From: Geotrypetes seraphini
Lineage: Eukaryota; Chordata; Amphibia; Gymnophiona; Dermophiidae
Assembly: GCF_902459505.1 (NCBI RefSeq)
Contig: NC_047088.1
Location: 100,183,704-100,247,703 of the forward strand
Direction of reading: 5' to 3'
Length of the DNA stretch: 64,000 nt
The notes under the pieces are model-generated. The model saw only the letters and a list, made by a program, of their open reading frames with translations. It was not told the DNA's origin and did not search any database. Below are positions 32,553 to 46,700 of this stretch, piece after piece. How positions within the stretch are numbered: the stretch's first letter is position 1; every line of letters starts with the position of its first letter. The translations under genes and the position numbers were made by a program.

Positions 32553-32750
32553 GCAGTACTTAGCAAACTTTCTGTGGCCACAACCCCCAGAAGCCTATTT
32601 TGTCTTCCATGCTGCCATCATCAACCACCTTCCAGGAAGACTGCGCAGGCCAATGATATTTCTGTTTTCAGCCCCCTTAGGTTATGACCCCAATCGCAGG
32701 TTTGTGACCCTGTTTGATATCACGACCCACAGTTTGGGAAGAACTGGGTT
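32553..32750. repeat. Possible hAT-type MITE remnant
   Basis: CAGTACTTAGCAAACTTTCT at 32553 and CCCACAGTTTGGGAAGAACT near 32730 look like diverged inverted ends of a small hAT element. The interior mentions no frame. The ends do not pair well, so this is tentative. Confidence 0.4.
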
Positions 32751-34640
32751 AGAGAGAACAGTGGGAGCAGGAATATAAATACAGTTGCCTGCTCAAGGCA
32801 CTGAAATGCTTCATTAGGACTTTGGTGCAGTGAGTTGGCCAGAGAAACTTTCTCAAGAGGTGTTCTTATAGTTTGATCCTTGCCTCTGAATAGCAACTTA
32901 TCGAAGATCTAAAAAGAACTAGACAAATGGAACAAATCTGAATTTCAAAGAGGAGCTTTTGAAATAAATAACTCAAGTGCCTTTAAAATACTGATTTAGA
33001 GAAGGAAGGTGGTAGAGAGGAAATGCAATTAGAAACCAGGAAACGCTTACAAAAAATAAAATACTGGATTCTGTGTGAGTTAATCAGAAATCAAAACAGA
33101 ATGAGCAAGGCTGGAAGGGGTGTAGAGGAGAGCAAATCAGTTTCAGGACTTGGGTTCTCAATGCACTAGGAATGAACTCTTCTAGGTAGAAATGTGTGTG
33201 AAAACAAAAAGGGTGGGGCACTTTGTAGTCCAGGAAAAATACAAGCAGCAAACAGTAATGAGTGTAACAAGAATAAAATGGAAAATATAAGAGACAGGAA
33301 AAAAATTCAAAAGAGAAGATAATTGAAAACAAGATCGGGCAAAATCCGATTATTAAATTTTATAACTCCATTCCTGAAGCTTGCCCTGCCAGATGTTCAT
33401 TTACCTGCTTACTTCCTCACAGGTGCTGGGGAATCCAAACATCTTGTTTCTTTCCTTTGTCCAGCCTTGGCAAGGATAGAGGACGGACTATTAAAATTTT
33501 GAACTTGGAAGAATGTTGGTTTAAATTTTTGCAATAAATCATTTTTGTTTACTTTTAGAGACTTTGGGTGATAGAAATCCAACTTCTAACAAGCACCCAA
33601 ACCAAACTTAGAATAAACTGAGGCAAAGGAACAAAAGGTGAATTCTAACAATGCACCTTCCAAGGCATTCCTTTCTTGCACCTCCAGTTCAATTATTCAG
33701 TGGATTCACTGGTCCTTATACCCAACCAGTCTGGTTTTCAGGATGCCCACATTAAATATGTATGAGGTATATTTATACACACCGACTCCATTATATACAG
33801 ATATAGCTCATGCATATTCATAACGGATATCCTAAAACTAGACTGGATAGAGGGAACTGCTTTGAGAAACATTGAACTGCAGACTTTCCTTCCTGGGGTT
33901 TCAAGTCTGCAATTTGTAGAGGACTGAGGTGCATTTTTTGTAGAACAAGGTTGGAGAGGGTCTCAGTACTGAAACAGTAGGGATACTTCAGAGGAGGAAT
34001 GAGGAAAAACGGCAAAACTGTATAAACCGCCTGAATTTTGCAGGAAAATTAATAGGGTCAGTTTCACCAGATAAGAGTTGACTTACAGCTTTATATTATA
34101 ATGAGCCTTCCTCACATTGCGTCATGTAGCCAGATTCCTGAATCATTCCTGAGATCACTGCCAGAGTTAATACACCGGAGGCAGGAATGAGAAACCGAGA
34201 AGAACTTTAATGTTTCACCCTCCTCTTTATTTATTGAGTCTGAACAATGAGGCTATTTTGCTACACACAATGGCAAAAAGCAGACATTAAGAAAGTATTC
34301 TGAAAACTGAAAGCGATCCACTGTGTGCCGTTGATTCTGCAGTGCTTATATATTGATGAGTGTGAGTGGAATGCATTTCTCCAAATTCCAGTTTTGCACC
34401 TTGCTATGCAAAGTACTTCCACATAATCCACTTAAAGTTCAATTTTGTCTCCCCTTACTGCTGATCCAGGTAGCTAAGAGTGCTGGAGGTTGCAGGGGTG
34501 TGCGCGCGTGTGTATATTGAGGGGAGGGGGGGGGGTCTCCTTTCCTGGAATTGACTCCAAGTTTAAATGATATCACAGAGAAGGAATTCACATGGGAGGA
34601 GGAAGGGAGCTGAGAACCGGCAGGGAGGGCAGTGGGAGGG
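32751..34640. other. Upstream region of the cytokine gene, no recognised repeat
   Basis: This 1.9-kb stretch is unusual here because I see no LINE motif, MITE end or open frame of note. The last 250 bases before the promoter contain GT- and G-rich runs (34495-34535) and repeated GGGAGGG phrases (34620-34645), compatible with a proximal promoter. Upstream regulatory sites are possible but cannot be named. Confidence 0.4.
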
Positions 34641-34650
34641 AGGGTTGCCT

Positions 34651-34660
34651 TTTATAAGTA
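34651..34660 (+). promoter_or_regulatory. TATA box of the CTF1-like gene
   Basis: TTTATAAGTA lies 89 bases before the start codon, preceded by G-rich GGGAGGGAGGG (SP1-like). It would place transcription start near 34680, in the GAGAGA run, giving a 5' UTR of about 60 bases. An in-frame TAG near 34724 means the ATG at 34742 is the first usable start. Confidence 0.55.
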
Positions 34661-34741
34661 GCAGGAAAAGAGAGAGAGAGAGAGCGAGACACACACAGTG
34701 ACTGACCTAAGCCTGTACTTTTCTGCTAGTTGGAGGACAAC

Positions 34742-34757
34742 ATGGAGGTTTTAACAG
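34742..34757 (+). CDS. CTF1: CTF1-like exon 1 (coding part)
   Basis: The 16 coding bases encode MEVLT plus the first base of a Gly codon, in a good start context (ACAACATGG) and followed by donor GTGAAG. The phase-1 end fits exon 2. It is the only exon supported without protein similarity, so it rests on the TATA box, start context, donor site and phase fit. Confidence 0.6.
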
Positions 34758-37700
34758 GTGAAGAAAGAAGAAAAACTCGACAAGGGTTTGGTAATACTTT
34801 CTTTTTTTTAATCTTTTCGTTTTTCTGGGAACCCTGGTGAAAAAGGAAACCTCTTGAGAGGGAAGGAAGTCAGATTTTAAAAGGTGATTTTTTTTTTCCG
34901 GAGAGGGGGAGGAGCACGGAAATGAAAGTTTAGGGCTTGGAGTGGGAGGGGAAGGAGGTGGTGTGCCAGAGTGAAGGATGAAAAGGTGTTGTGGGGTTTT
35001 TTTGCCTTGATGAATGGGGGAGGGGTGTCAGATTTATTTCCCTTCCCTTTTAAGCCTTTGCTATGGAGTGAGCAGCTGATTCAATCCTGCTGAACTAGCG
35101 AGTCACTCCAGATCTCCAAGGAGGAATTTAATCCAGTGTTTTTATTGTATTGTATTGTATTTTTATTTTTATTTTTTTTTTGGGGGGGGGTCTTTTTAGT
35201 GCAGTGTGAGTTGTAGTTCTTGATTTTTCCATTCAAAAATCGGTGCTGGCACAGGAAAAAAGCACTAGAATGCGGGCAGTGGGTCTGAGTCCCAAGATGC
35301 AAAATAGTTTTTATTTTTTCCCTAAACAGGAACTGAGTCTGCCAGAGTGGGACAGAGGTGATAACTCAGCCTCTGCGTGAATGGATCACGCCTTTTATAA
35401 CTGGCTAACTGCCCGCAGAAGTTTAGGAGATTGCTTTCAAACCAACTACGCTGAGAATGGTTTTTGCTTGCACTGGAACCAGAATGAACCCAGGGGCAGA
35501 GGCTGGCTTAGTTAAAACAGGCTTGATACATACAGATCCCTCAGGTGCTTTTCAGTAGAAAAACCTAGCAGTGAAGAGATTTGATACTAGGTAAGAAGGA
35601 ACTGAACTCTTTTTATTTTTGAATGGCTAAAGGGAGGATCCTTTCTAGACTTGTCCATGCTCAGTGTTACATAATCCTTAAAATGTACATTTCATCATGG
35701 TTCTCTCGCTTTCCCTTTTCCCTGGATTAATTTCAGTAAGTCTCATAACTAACTTCTGGCTCTGCCGGCAGGATTGCTAGAAAAGGTTACCTTTTTTGTT
35801 AGAACTTTTTTTTTTTGCGCAAAAGTGGTGTCTTTTCAGTTATCTCTGTCTAGCTTTGCGTTATAGGTATCGGTTATAGGTCTCTGGGCACTTTCTGAAG
35901 GAGAGAGAGCAGATGTTGAAGAATTACTTGGGGCTCCTTTTACAAAGGTGCGCTAGCATTTTTAGCGCACGCAGAAGATTAGTGCGCGCTCTAGCTGAAA
36001 AATTACCGCCCGCTTAAAGGGAGGCGGTAGCGGCTAGCGTGTGGTAAAACCGCTAGCGCACCTTTGTAAAAGGAGCCCTTAATGGACATGGGGTTTGATG
36101 GAAGCTTTTCTCTACTTTATTGGGTAGGATGGGGGGGGGGCCACATATTCTTTTTCTCTTCTATACACACATCTCATGGAAGCACCTCTAACATCAACCC
36201 TGGGATAATACTGTTCTGTCAGTAGCTGACTGATGTCATTTAGTCAGTCATTTACACATGCTGATGTGCTGAAAAGGAAAAGCCTCAGGGGTGGGTTGAT
36301 CTCATGCTGCTAAGAAAGGAACGAGACACCTGTTCATGACTGGATTGAAACTTGGATCTTCTTTTCCTGTTGTTATATCAGGGCAGGCTTAATTGCCTAG
36401 GGCAGGTGTGTCAAGCTCAATCACATTAAGGGGCCGAAATCTAAAACACAGGCTAAGTTACGAGCCAAACCCTGCCAATTTCCGCCCCAGACCCCGCCCC
36501 CATAAAAGTACTAATTTGTAATACATATTTTTCATATATACATACAACATGGTTAACCACAAAATTAAACTATGCAAATACCCCCTATGTAAATACAGGA
36601 TCACAAACTAAAAGTACTAATATATACAAATGCAACCCTAAGATTCAAGACTCTGCATGCAGTACAACCCCAGAAAAATAGAAACAAATGCATTTCTTCC
36701 TGAACAGTGCACTATATAGTCAAGCAGATGTAAAGTCTCAAAATTGACACAATTCAATCACTAATTTGAAAATAAAATTTATTTCCCCTACTTTTGTTGT
36801 CTGGTGATTTTGGTTTTCAAACCATATTTTCCCAGCTCTGGCTGCACTTCCTTCAGTCTGTGCTCTTAACTGTGTAGCCAGGGCCACCTTATCCATTTGC
36901 TGTTTTTCTCTCCTTCACTTTCTGCCATCTTTCAAAATGGAACAAAACAATGAAAAAAAACTTCTCATCAATACTGGGCAAGTCTCTCAAACTGATATGA
37001 TCAGATAACATTTAAAGGCTTTTAAATATTTAAATGTGCTCATAAGCTCTTCAGCAAGGTGCTACATCGCTGGAAAGGTGCTTGAATTTTAATCATAACA
37101 CATTACATGGAGCAAAGAATCTTACTTCCACTGGAGTGGCAGATGTTATGGCTTTACAAAAGATATTTAACAGTAGACAACTTATCTGAAAAGGTCAGTT
37201 CACGGCTCCAACAGTCTGTTTCGCTAGGCTACATCAGGAAACTGGAAGGATAAGTTTTTGTTTTTTTTTTATATTGATTTTCTTTGCAGTGTGCAGTGCC
37301 TGAGTCCTTTGACGGGGTGTAGCCTAGCGAAACACAGACTGTGTTGGAGCCGTGAACTGACCTTTTCAGATAAGTGGTCTACTGTTAAATATCTTTTGTA
37401 GAGCCATAACAACTGCCACTCCAGCGGAAGCAAGATTCCTTGCTCCAAGTAATGTGTTATGATTAAAATTCAAGCAGCTTTCCAGCGACGTTGTACTGCT
37501 GTTGTGGCACTTTGCTGAAGAGCTTATGAGCACATTTAAATATTTAAAAGCCTTTAAATGTTATCTGATGATATCAATTTGAGAGACTTGCCCAGTATTG
37601 ATGAGAGGGGTTATTTTTGTTGTTTTGTTCCATTTTGAAAGTATTGCCCCCCCTCAAGTGGATTGTAATTTAAAATCCCCAGTCTGTTTGGATCATACAT

Positions 37701-40700
37701 ACATCTTTAGCATTAACTTTTAACATTCAACTTTCTTCCATTTTTCTGCTTTCTTCTCAAAATCTATCTACTTTTCCATGTCTTCCCTTCCCATCTATCT
37801 ATGTGTACCATCTCCTCCCTCTTTCTTCTCCCCTATTCCCATCTATCCATAAGAAGCATTTCTTCTCATCTCTTCTGTGCCACACCCCTTGCTGTGCACC
37901 ATCTCTTCCCTCTGTCTCCCCTTCCCTTCCATACCTGTGCACCATCTCATCCCTCTCCCATGGTCATACAACTCTGTCTTCCCCCTTCTCCCTCATATGG
38001 TCTGGCATCTTTCTCTTCTCCTTCCTATAGCCTGGAATCTCTCTCCTCTCCCATGGTCTTGCATCTCTCTCTCCTTCTCTCCTTCTTTCCAAAGTCTAAC
38101 ATCTTTCTTTGCTTTCTGCGTTCTGGCATCTCTCCTCCCTGCAGAATGGCATTTCTCGCCCCTCCTTCCTTTGCATTCCGTGGTCTGGCATCTCTCTCTT
38201 TCCTTCCCATTTCAGTGGTCTGGCATCTCTCTCTTCCCCATGCATCTCTACCTCATTCCGCTCCCATCACCATGTCCAATAATTCTCTCTCCTTCCCTCT
38301 CTGCCCAATAATTATCCTCTTCATCTCCCCATGTCCATCATCTCTTTCCCTATGACACCCATTTCTCCCTTTCTATTCCCTCCCTCATCTCAGCATCTCT
38401 TTCCCTTACTCTCTCCATTCTTCCATCCTATGGCTCATGCTCCCCTCCCTCCTTCCCTTCATTCTATGTCCCAAGTTCATGCCCCCTCCCTCCTTCCTTC
38501 CATCATTGTTCAGAAGTTTGTGCTCCCTCTTTCTCGAATACCAACATACCGCTCTTCCTCCTTCCATTCTGTGCCTCCCTCCAGCGGGTGTTTACCTTCT
38601 AACCTGCTCCCTCCTCCTCAATGCTGCACTCATTTCTCTGCACAAAATCGTGGGCGATGGCGGCTCCTACACACATCCCACAGCTGAGCTGGAAACCTTC
38701 TCTCTGACCTCACAACATCAGAGGGAAGGCTTCCAGTTTAGCCACCACCCATGGCTTTGTGCAGAAAAATGAGTGTGGCAGTGAAGAGGGAGCCAGCCAG
38801 AAGATTAAACACCTAGTGGTGGCAATGAGCAAAACACCGCATCGCCCTCAAACCGGCGGCCTGCGAGTTGGACACCCCTGATGTAGTGTTAGGTGCACAG
38901 TCACCACAGGCCGCATAAAATGGCCAGGCAGGCAGGCCTTGTGTTTGACACACGGCCTAGAGGTTTGGTAGTAAGGAGCAACTGCTTTCAAAGTAGAACT
39001 ATAGGTCCTAACATAAGAACAGCCATATTGGGTCAGACCAATAGTTTATCTTGCCTAGTCTCCTGTCGCCAACAGTGGCCAATCCAGGTCACAGTACCTG
39101 ACAGAAAACCAAATAGTAGCAAGATTTTATGTTACCGATCCAAGACAAGCAGTGGCTTCCCCCACATCTCCCTCAATAGCATGCTATGGACTTTAACTTG
39201 TCTAAACCTTTCTTAAATCCAGCTACCCTAACCACTGTAACCTCATCCTCTGGCAATGAGTTCCAGAGTTTAACTATTCCTTGAGTAAAAAAATATTTCC
39301 ACCTATTTTGTTTTAAAAGTATTCTCATGTAATTTCATCGAGTGTCCCCTGGTTTTTATACTTTTTGAAAGAATGAAAAATCAATTCACTGTTATCTGTT
39401 CTACATCACTCAGGATTAGGATTTTGTCTTTCCTCATATGAGAGGAGTTCCCTTTACCATTTTGGTTGCTCTTCTTTGAACCTTTTCTAATTCCACTATA
39501 TCTTTTTTGAAATATGGCAACCAGAACTGTGCACAATACTCAAGGTGAGGATGCCCCATAGAGCGATACATAAGAACATAAGAATTGCCGCTGCTGGGTC
39601 AAACCAGTGGTCCATTGTGCCCAGCAGTCTGCTTACGCGACAGCCCTTAGGTCAAAGACCAGTGTCCTATTAGAGTCTAGCCTTACCTGCGTATATTCTG
39701 TTCCAGTAGGAACTTATCCAACCTTGTTTTGAATCCCTGAAGGGTGTTTTCCCTATAACAGCCTCTGGAAGAGCATGCCAGGTTTCTACCACTCTCTGGG
39801 TAAAGAAAAACTTCCTTACGTTTGTATCAAATCTTTTCCCTTCTAACTTCAGCGAGTGCCCTCTCGTTCTTGATACCTTGGAGAGGGTGAACAATCTCTC
39901 TTTCTCTACTAAGTCAATTCCCTTCAATATCTTGAATGTTTCAATCTTGTCCCCTCTCAGTCTTCTCTTCTCAAGGGAGAAATGGCCTAGTTTCTCTAGC
40001 CTCTCATTGTACAGCAACTCCCCCAGTCCCTTGACCATTTTTGTCGCTCTTCTCTGGACCCTTTCCAGTAGTACTATGTCCTTTTTCATGTACGCCGACC
40101 AGTGTTGGACGCAGTATTCCAGGTGGGGGACGTACCATGGCCCGGTATAAAGGCATGATAACCTTTTCAGATCTGTTTGTGATCCCCTTCTTAATCATTC
40201 CTAGCATTCTGTTAGCCCTTTTTGCTGCCACCACACATTGCGCAGACGGTTTCATTGACTTGTCTACAGGTATTCCCAAGCCTCTTTCCTGGGGGTTCTC
40301 TCTAAGTATAGCTCCGAACATCCTGTATTCATGCATACAATTTTTGTTACCGACATGCATCGTGTTGAACCTCATTTGCCATTTCACAGCCCATTCCTCA
40401 TGTTGCATTATAATATTCTCGGTCTTATTTACCATCCCTTTCCTAATTCCTAGCATCAAGGAAATTATGACTTGGATTATTCTTACCAAAGTGCATTGCT
40501 TTGCATTTGTCATTAAATGTAATCTGCCATTTGGCTGCCCAGTCTTTCAATTTCTTAAGGTCTTCCTGCAATTTTTCAGTCTCGTGTGTTTTCACAACTT
40601 TGAATAGTTTTGTGTCATCTGCAAGTTTAATCACCTCACTTTCCAAGTCACTTTCTCCCCCAATTTCCTGATCATTTATAAATGTTAAATAGCACAAGTC

Positions 40701-43700
40701 TCAGTACAGATCCTTGCAGCACTCCACTATCTACCCTCCTCCACTGAGAAAAATGGCCATTTAACCCTATCCCTACCCTCTTCTTCTGTTCAATAACAAA
40801 TTCCGAATCCACAACAGAACATTGCCTCCTATCCCATGGCTCATTTTATCAGGAGTCTTTCATGTGGAACTTTGTCAAAAGCTGTCTGAAAATCTAACTA
40901 TACCTTTTGGTGGGAGTCTCTATGTCACATTTTTTTTTTAAGATGGAACGAAATATGGTTATACATCAGGGACATTATAAGAAGTTTCTGAAGATTTGGG
41001 AGCCATTGATATAATTTTGCAAAGAGTGATTGATTGGTGATTATGCCCTTTGGTCATACACGTCGTGGGTGGGAATGTATTTTTCAATTTTTTAATTTGA
41101 GTGTATTTTTTTTATATATAATTGGGGGGGATATATCTATTTGTCATAAATTATAACTAAATGTATTTAAGTGCTTTTACAGAGTTATGATTGTATTATA
41201 TTTTACACTTACTCATAGCTTTAAAATTAATAAAGAAATTTAAAAAATACAGGCAGTCCCCTGGTTAAGAACAAGTTACTTTTTTTTTTTTTAAAGCTGT
41301 TCTGTCTGATTTGCATATAACTCATAACTTGTAAATTTTTAAGATTCTTGCTGCTTATCTCTGCTCCCAGCTGATAAAAGGGCCAACTTTCCCTACCAGT
41401 GTTTCCTCTAAGGTACAGCATGCACAACCATACACTGTTCTTAATGTGGCCATGCGCCATTCCTGAATGTGCTGCAGAAGTGGTGCAGGAGTCTATGCCA
41501 CTTGAAACACTGCTCAGTGAAATGAAGCCACAATCACATTCTTAAGTACGAGTTGTACTTAAGTTAGGTGTCTGTAACTCGGGGACTGTCAGTACACTAT
41601 ATTAACCGGCTCACCTTTATTCACATGTTTATTTACATCTTCAAAGAAGTTCAGCAAATTGATTAGGCAAGATCTCCCTTGGCTGAACCCATGCTGACTC
41701 TGTCCCATTAAATCATGTTGGTCTGTGTTTCATAATTTTAATTTTTTTTTATAATAATTTCCACTATTTTGCCCAGCACTGAAGTCAGGATTACCATTCT
41801 GTAATTTCCTGGATCACCTTTAAAAAAATAGTATAACATTCCACACTCCAATCTTCAGATACTATGGACAATTTTAGCAATGGGTTACAGATCACAAACA
41901 GCCGATTAGCAATTTCAGGTTGAGTTCTTTCAGTATATCTTCTAGGTTCACTGAAATTTCAGTTCCACTGCATCATCTTAAAACTATATCCAGTTCAGGT
42001 CGATTGCTTTGATCTTTATGAAAAAAATGTAAGCAAATAATTTTTTTGTTCTCCACTATAACCTTATCCTCCCCGAATGCCCTTTTGCTTCTTGATGATC
42101 CAACAGTCCTGCGGATTTCGTCACAAGTTTTCTTCTGATGTATCTGAAAAAGTTGTTACTGTGAGTTTTTGCCTCTTTGGCAAGTTTCTCATTATATTTT
42201 CTTTTAGCCTTCTTTACTAATTATTTGATCTAATTTGCCAGTGCTTATGTTGTTTCTTATTTCTTTTCTTTTTTTTTTAATTCTTTATTGATTTTCCAAA
42301 TTTCAATAGTGCAATAAACAGATATATAACGTATATAATAGATCAATAAAAGCACATTCAACTTACAAATATACATAACCAATCATTTTCTCCCACCCAC
42401 CCAATGATTATTCAATAAAACACAAAAATATAGATTTTCCTAATAACCTTACCCTATTCACATTAATATTTTCCCAGCCTCCCTCCCAGCATGTAAATAT
42501 TCAAAGGTCAAAATTAGGACAGAAATAACCCCCCCACACCCTTCCCTGGATGTGTATGAAAATAAATAAATTAAACAAACTGATTCATAATCAAAGCCCT
42601 ACTCTAGTGAAGATGTCAATGGGCCCCAAACCAATTTAAAGAAATTACTGTGCCCCAAACTATCAGCATTCATCTTTTGATATCTATAGCTGGAGCACAG
42701 ATTTGCCCAACAGAAAGGAAAATTTAGACGGTCGTAGTTCTTCCAATTACGGGTAACCATCTGCATAGCTAACCTGGTCATTATTAGGAAAAGACGGCAT
42801 TTATATCAATCCATAGGGGGCTTAACATGTAATAATGTTCCACATATGATCCTTTTTCCATTCTTTGAAAGATGTTCTTTTGGCTCTAATAGCCTCTTTT
42901 ACTTCATCTTTTAACCATGTAATACATATGGTCTGGGCTTCCACAATGTTATTTTGAAATAATGTCCATGCCTGATTCAAAGTCCTATCCTTTGTCACTG
43001 ATCCTTATAGATTTTTAACTATTTTCCTCATTTTATCGTAGTCACCCTTTTGAAAATTAAGGGCTGCTACAGTATATTTCTAGTGACATCATTCCAGATT
43101 TCATCTCAAATTTGATCATGTTAGATAATTTTTTTCACAGCGGACCCAACATAATCATGACCACCTTGAACTGCAAGGTATAGGCGGAATAGAAGTCCCT
43201 AATGTAATGTAATGACTGGGATGTAGTTATACTGGTCTATAATCTGTTCAGGAAAGACAGGGTAGGAAGAAAATGAGGAGGAGTAGCGTTATATGTTAAA
43301 GATCATATTAAAGCCACACAACTGCAGGATCTGCAGAACAAGGAAGAGGCACTGTGGATCAATTTGGAAAGAGGGAATAGTGAATATATTTACATTGGTG
43401 TGACATACAGGCCTCCTTCACAGACGGAAGAAGTAGATAGATTTAATAGTAGACGTTCAGAATATATCTACAAAAGGGGAAGTCTTGCTAATAGGTGATT
43501 GGGGCATCACTATTGCGGGGTCTTCTAGAAGTAGGGAGATCCTGGATTCTCTACAAGGAGAATTGTAATGTGGGATAGGGTCATACTGGACTTAGTGCTT
43601 ACAAATGGGGAAAGTGTTTCTGATGTTACAGTGGGTGATCATTTGGCATCCAGTGATCACTGCACAGTACGGTTTAATAATTAAGATGGGTATAGAGAGG

Positions 43701-46700
43701 GCTCAATCAAAAGCAAAGGTTCTAACTTTGTTCAGATGGGGGTTTATGTCAAGGAATTGTCTGGGTGGGAACGTTTGGAAAGAGTGGAAATGCAGTGGGC
43801 AAAACTGAAAGGAACAATTGTAACGGTAACCTTTTTGTGAGGCAAGTAAGTAAAAGTAAGAGGAAAAGAAGGCTGCTTTGGTTCTCAAAAGTAGATGAGA
43901 AGGTAAGGAATAAGAGGTAGCTTTCGTAAACTACAAAAGATCGCAGAAAGAGGAAGACAGGCAAAAATATCTGGAAAAGGCTGGTTATGTAGTGAGAAAA
44001 GCAAAGATGCAAATGGAAGAAAAAATAGCTGTCACGGTAAAACGGGGACACAAGACATGTTTTTTAGTGATAGGACGAAGTGCAAAAAGTGGCATTGTGA
44101 GACTCAAAGGTGAAGGGGAGGAATATGTAGAAGCTGATAAAGAAAAGGCCGAATTGCTTAACAAATATTTTTGTTCTGTATTCACGGCTGAAGCGCCGGA
44201 GCAGGACCGCAGAAGACAAATGTGAATAGGGATGGAGGAGTAATAGACACTGATCGATTTTCAGAGGTTGTGTTTGTGAGGAGTTAGCTAAAATAAAGGT
44301 AGACAAAGCGATGTGGCCAGATGATGTATATCCAAGGGTGCTAAAGGAACTTAAGGAAGTTCTGGTAGCTCTGCTGACAGACCTTTTCAATGAGTCTCTA
44401 GAGTCAGGAGTGATACCAGTGGAAGTGGAAGTAAGTAAGAAGTAGGGAATTACAGGCCGGTAAGTCTGACTTCTGTGGTAAGCAAATTAATGGAAACACT
44501 TTTAAAACGGAGAATGGTAAAGTTTCTGGAATCTTGTGAATTACAGGACTGGAGGCAACATGGATTCACTAGAGGTAGGTCTTGTCAAACAAATCTGATC
44601 AATTTCTTTCACTGGGTGACCAGAGAATTGGATAGAGGATGTGCGCTAGATGTAGTATATTTAGATTTTTGCAAAGTCTTTTAAAGTGTTCCACACAGAT
44701 GTCTAATAAATAGAGTTCCCATGGGATGGGTCCCAAAGTGACCGGCTGGGTCCGGAACTGGTTGATTGGAAGGCAACAGAGGATAGTGATCAATGGAGAT
44801 CGCTCTGAGGAAAGGGATGTTATCAGTGTTGAGGGGTGTTCCTCAAGGTTTTGTTCTTGGGCCTGTTCTTTTTAACATTTTTATAAATGATATTGCTGAA
44901 GGGTTGTCGAGTAAGATTTACCTCTTTGCGGATGATACAAAAATCTGCAATAGAGTAGACACAATGGATGGTGTGAATAACATGAAAAAGACCTGGCAAA
45001 GCTTGAAGAATGGTCTGAAATTTGGCAGCTAAAATTTTAATTCTAAGAAATGCAAGGTCATGTATTTGGGCTGCAAAAACCTGAGGAAACAATACAATTT
45101 AGGGGTGAAGAACTTATGTGCACAACGGAAGAGCGGGATTTGGGTGTGATTGTACGTGATGATCTTAAGGTGAGCAAACGGGTTGAAAAGGTGACGGCGA
45201 AAGCTAGAAGGTTGCATAGGGAGAGATATGGCCAGTAGGAAAAAGGAGGTATTAATGCCTCTGTATAAGGCTCTGATGAGACCTCATTTAGAATATTGTG
45301 TACAATTCTGGAGGCCGCACCTTCAAAAATATTTAAAAAGGATGGAGTCGGTCCAGAGGAAGGCTGCTAAAATGGTGTGTGGCCTTTTTGATAAGGCGTA
45401 TGGGGACAGAAGGTGTACTTTGGAGGAAAGGCGAGAGAGGGGAGATATGATAGTCGTTTAAACACCTATTTAATATAAACGTGCATGAGTCGAGTCTCTT
45501 TCATTTGAAAGGAAACTCTGCAATGAGAGGGCATAGGATGAAGTTAAGAGGTGATAGGCTCCAGAGTAATCTGAGAAAACCCTTTTTTACGGAAAGGGTG
45601 GTAGATGCGTTGAACAGTCTTCCGGAAGAAGTGGTGGAAACAGAGACTGTCTGAATTCAAGAGGGCCTGAGATAGGCCCGTGAGATCTCTGAGAGAGAAA
45701 GAAATAATGGTTACTGTGGATGGGCAGACTAGACTTGCCATTTGGCCTTTATCTGCCGTCATGTTACTATGTTTCTATAACCTCTCGTACTACACCCTGC
45801 AGTTTCTGGACCAGTTGCTCCAAGAAGCAGTCATTTATTACGTCTAGGAATTTTACCTCCCTAGTACTCGATGTATGAGTAACATTAATCCAAACCATAT
45901 TGGGGTACTTGAAATCAGCACCACAATATGATCACTTGAGCTAACCATATCCAAAATAAAAAATACATTAAGTTTTAAAGCAACTGTATCTAGCTAGAAA
46001 AAAAAGGTTACAATATCCTCAAAGTGGAGAAAAAATGCCTCAGTTAGGGCTTAGTCTCATTAACAATATAGACCAAACTCACAATCATTGGGGGAAAAAA
46101 AACCCTCCACTTACAAAACAAAACAATCAGAACTGGACAGATACCGGACGACTGGAGGATAGCGAACGTCACCCCAATTTTCAAAAAAGGATCAAGAGGG
46201 GAACCGGGCAACTATAGACCTGTGAGTCTTACGTCTGTCCCCGGCAAGATGGTTGAAGCACTGATCAAGGATAGCATGGTCCGGCACTTGGACGCACACG
46301 ACTTGATGAAACCCAGTCAACACGGATTCAGGAAAGGGAAATCATGTTTGACGAATTTACTCCAATTTTTTGAGACCGTGAACGAGCAAATTGATAGTGG
46401 GAAGCCGGTGGACATAATATACTTGGACTTCCAGAAAGCGTTCGACAAAGTTCCACATGAAAGACTTCTCAGGAAACTACAAAGCCATGGCATAGAGGGG
46501 GATATACAAAGATGGATAGGCAAATGGCTGGAAAACCGAAAGCAGAGAGTGGGCATAAATGGGAAGTTCTCCGACTGGGAGAAAGTGACTAGTGGTGTAC
46601 CCCAGGGCTCGGTACTTGGGCCGATCCTTTTTAATATTTATATCAATGATCTGGAGGAAGGAACATCCAGTGAGATCATCAAGTTTGCAGACGATACAAA

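Larger units (their letters stand above)
36403..38880. mobile_element. hAT-type element with CAGGGGTGTC ends
   Basis: The left end CAGGTGTGTCAAGCTC pairs with the right end GAGTTGGACACCCCTG. CAGGGGTGTCNAACTC ends are a known hAT pattern in fish and amphibians. The flanking 8-mers (GCCTAGGG, ATGTAGTG) match poorly, so the duplication has decayed. The interior contains a foldback insert (36929-37641), a long pyrimidine-rich minisatellite (37730-38600) and a 3' block (38660-38860) homologous to the hAT MITE at 50628. No transposase remains. Confidence 0.72.

Noticed and set aside
37801-38355. 184-codon Ser/Pro-rich frame
   Set aside because: Lies in the C/T-rich hAT block; no domain, and alternative frames are equally open.
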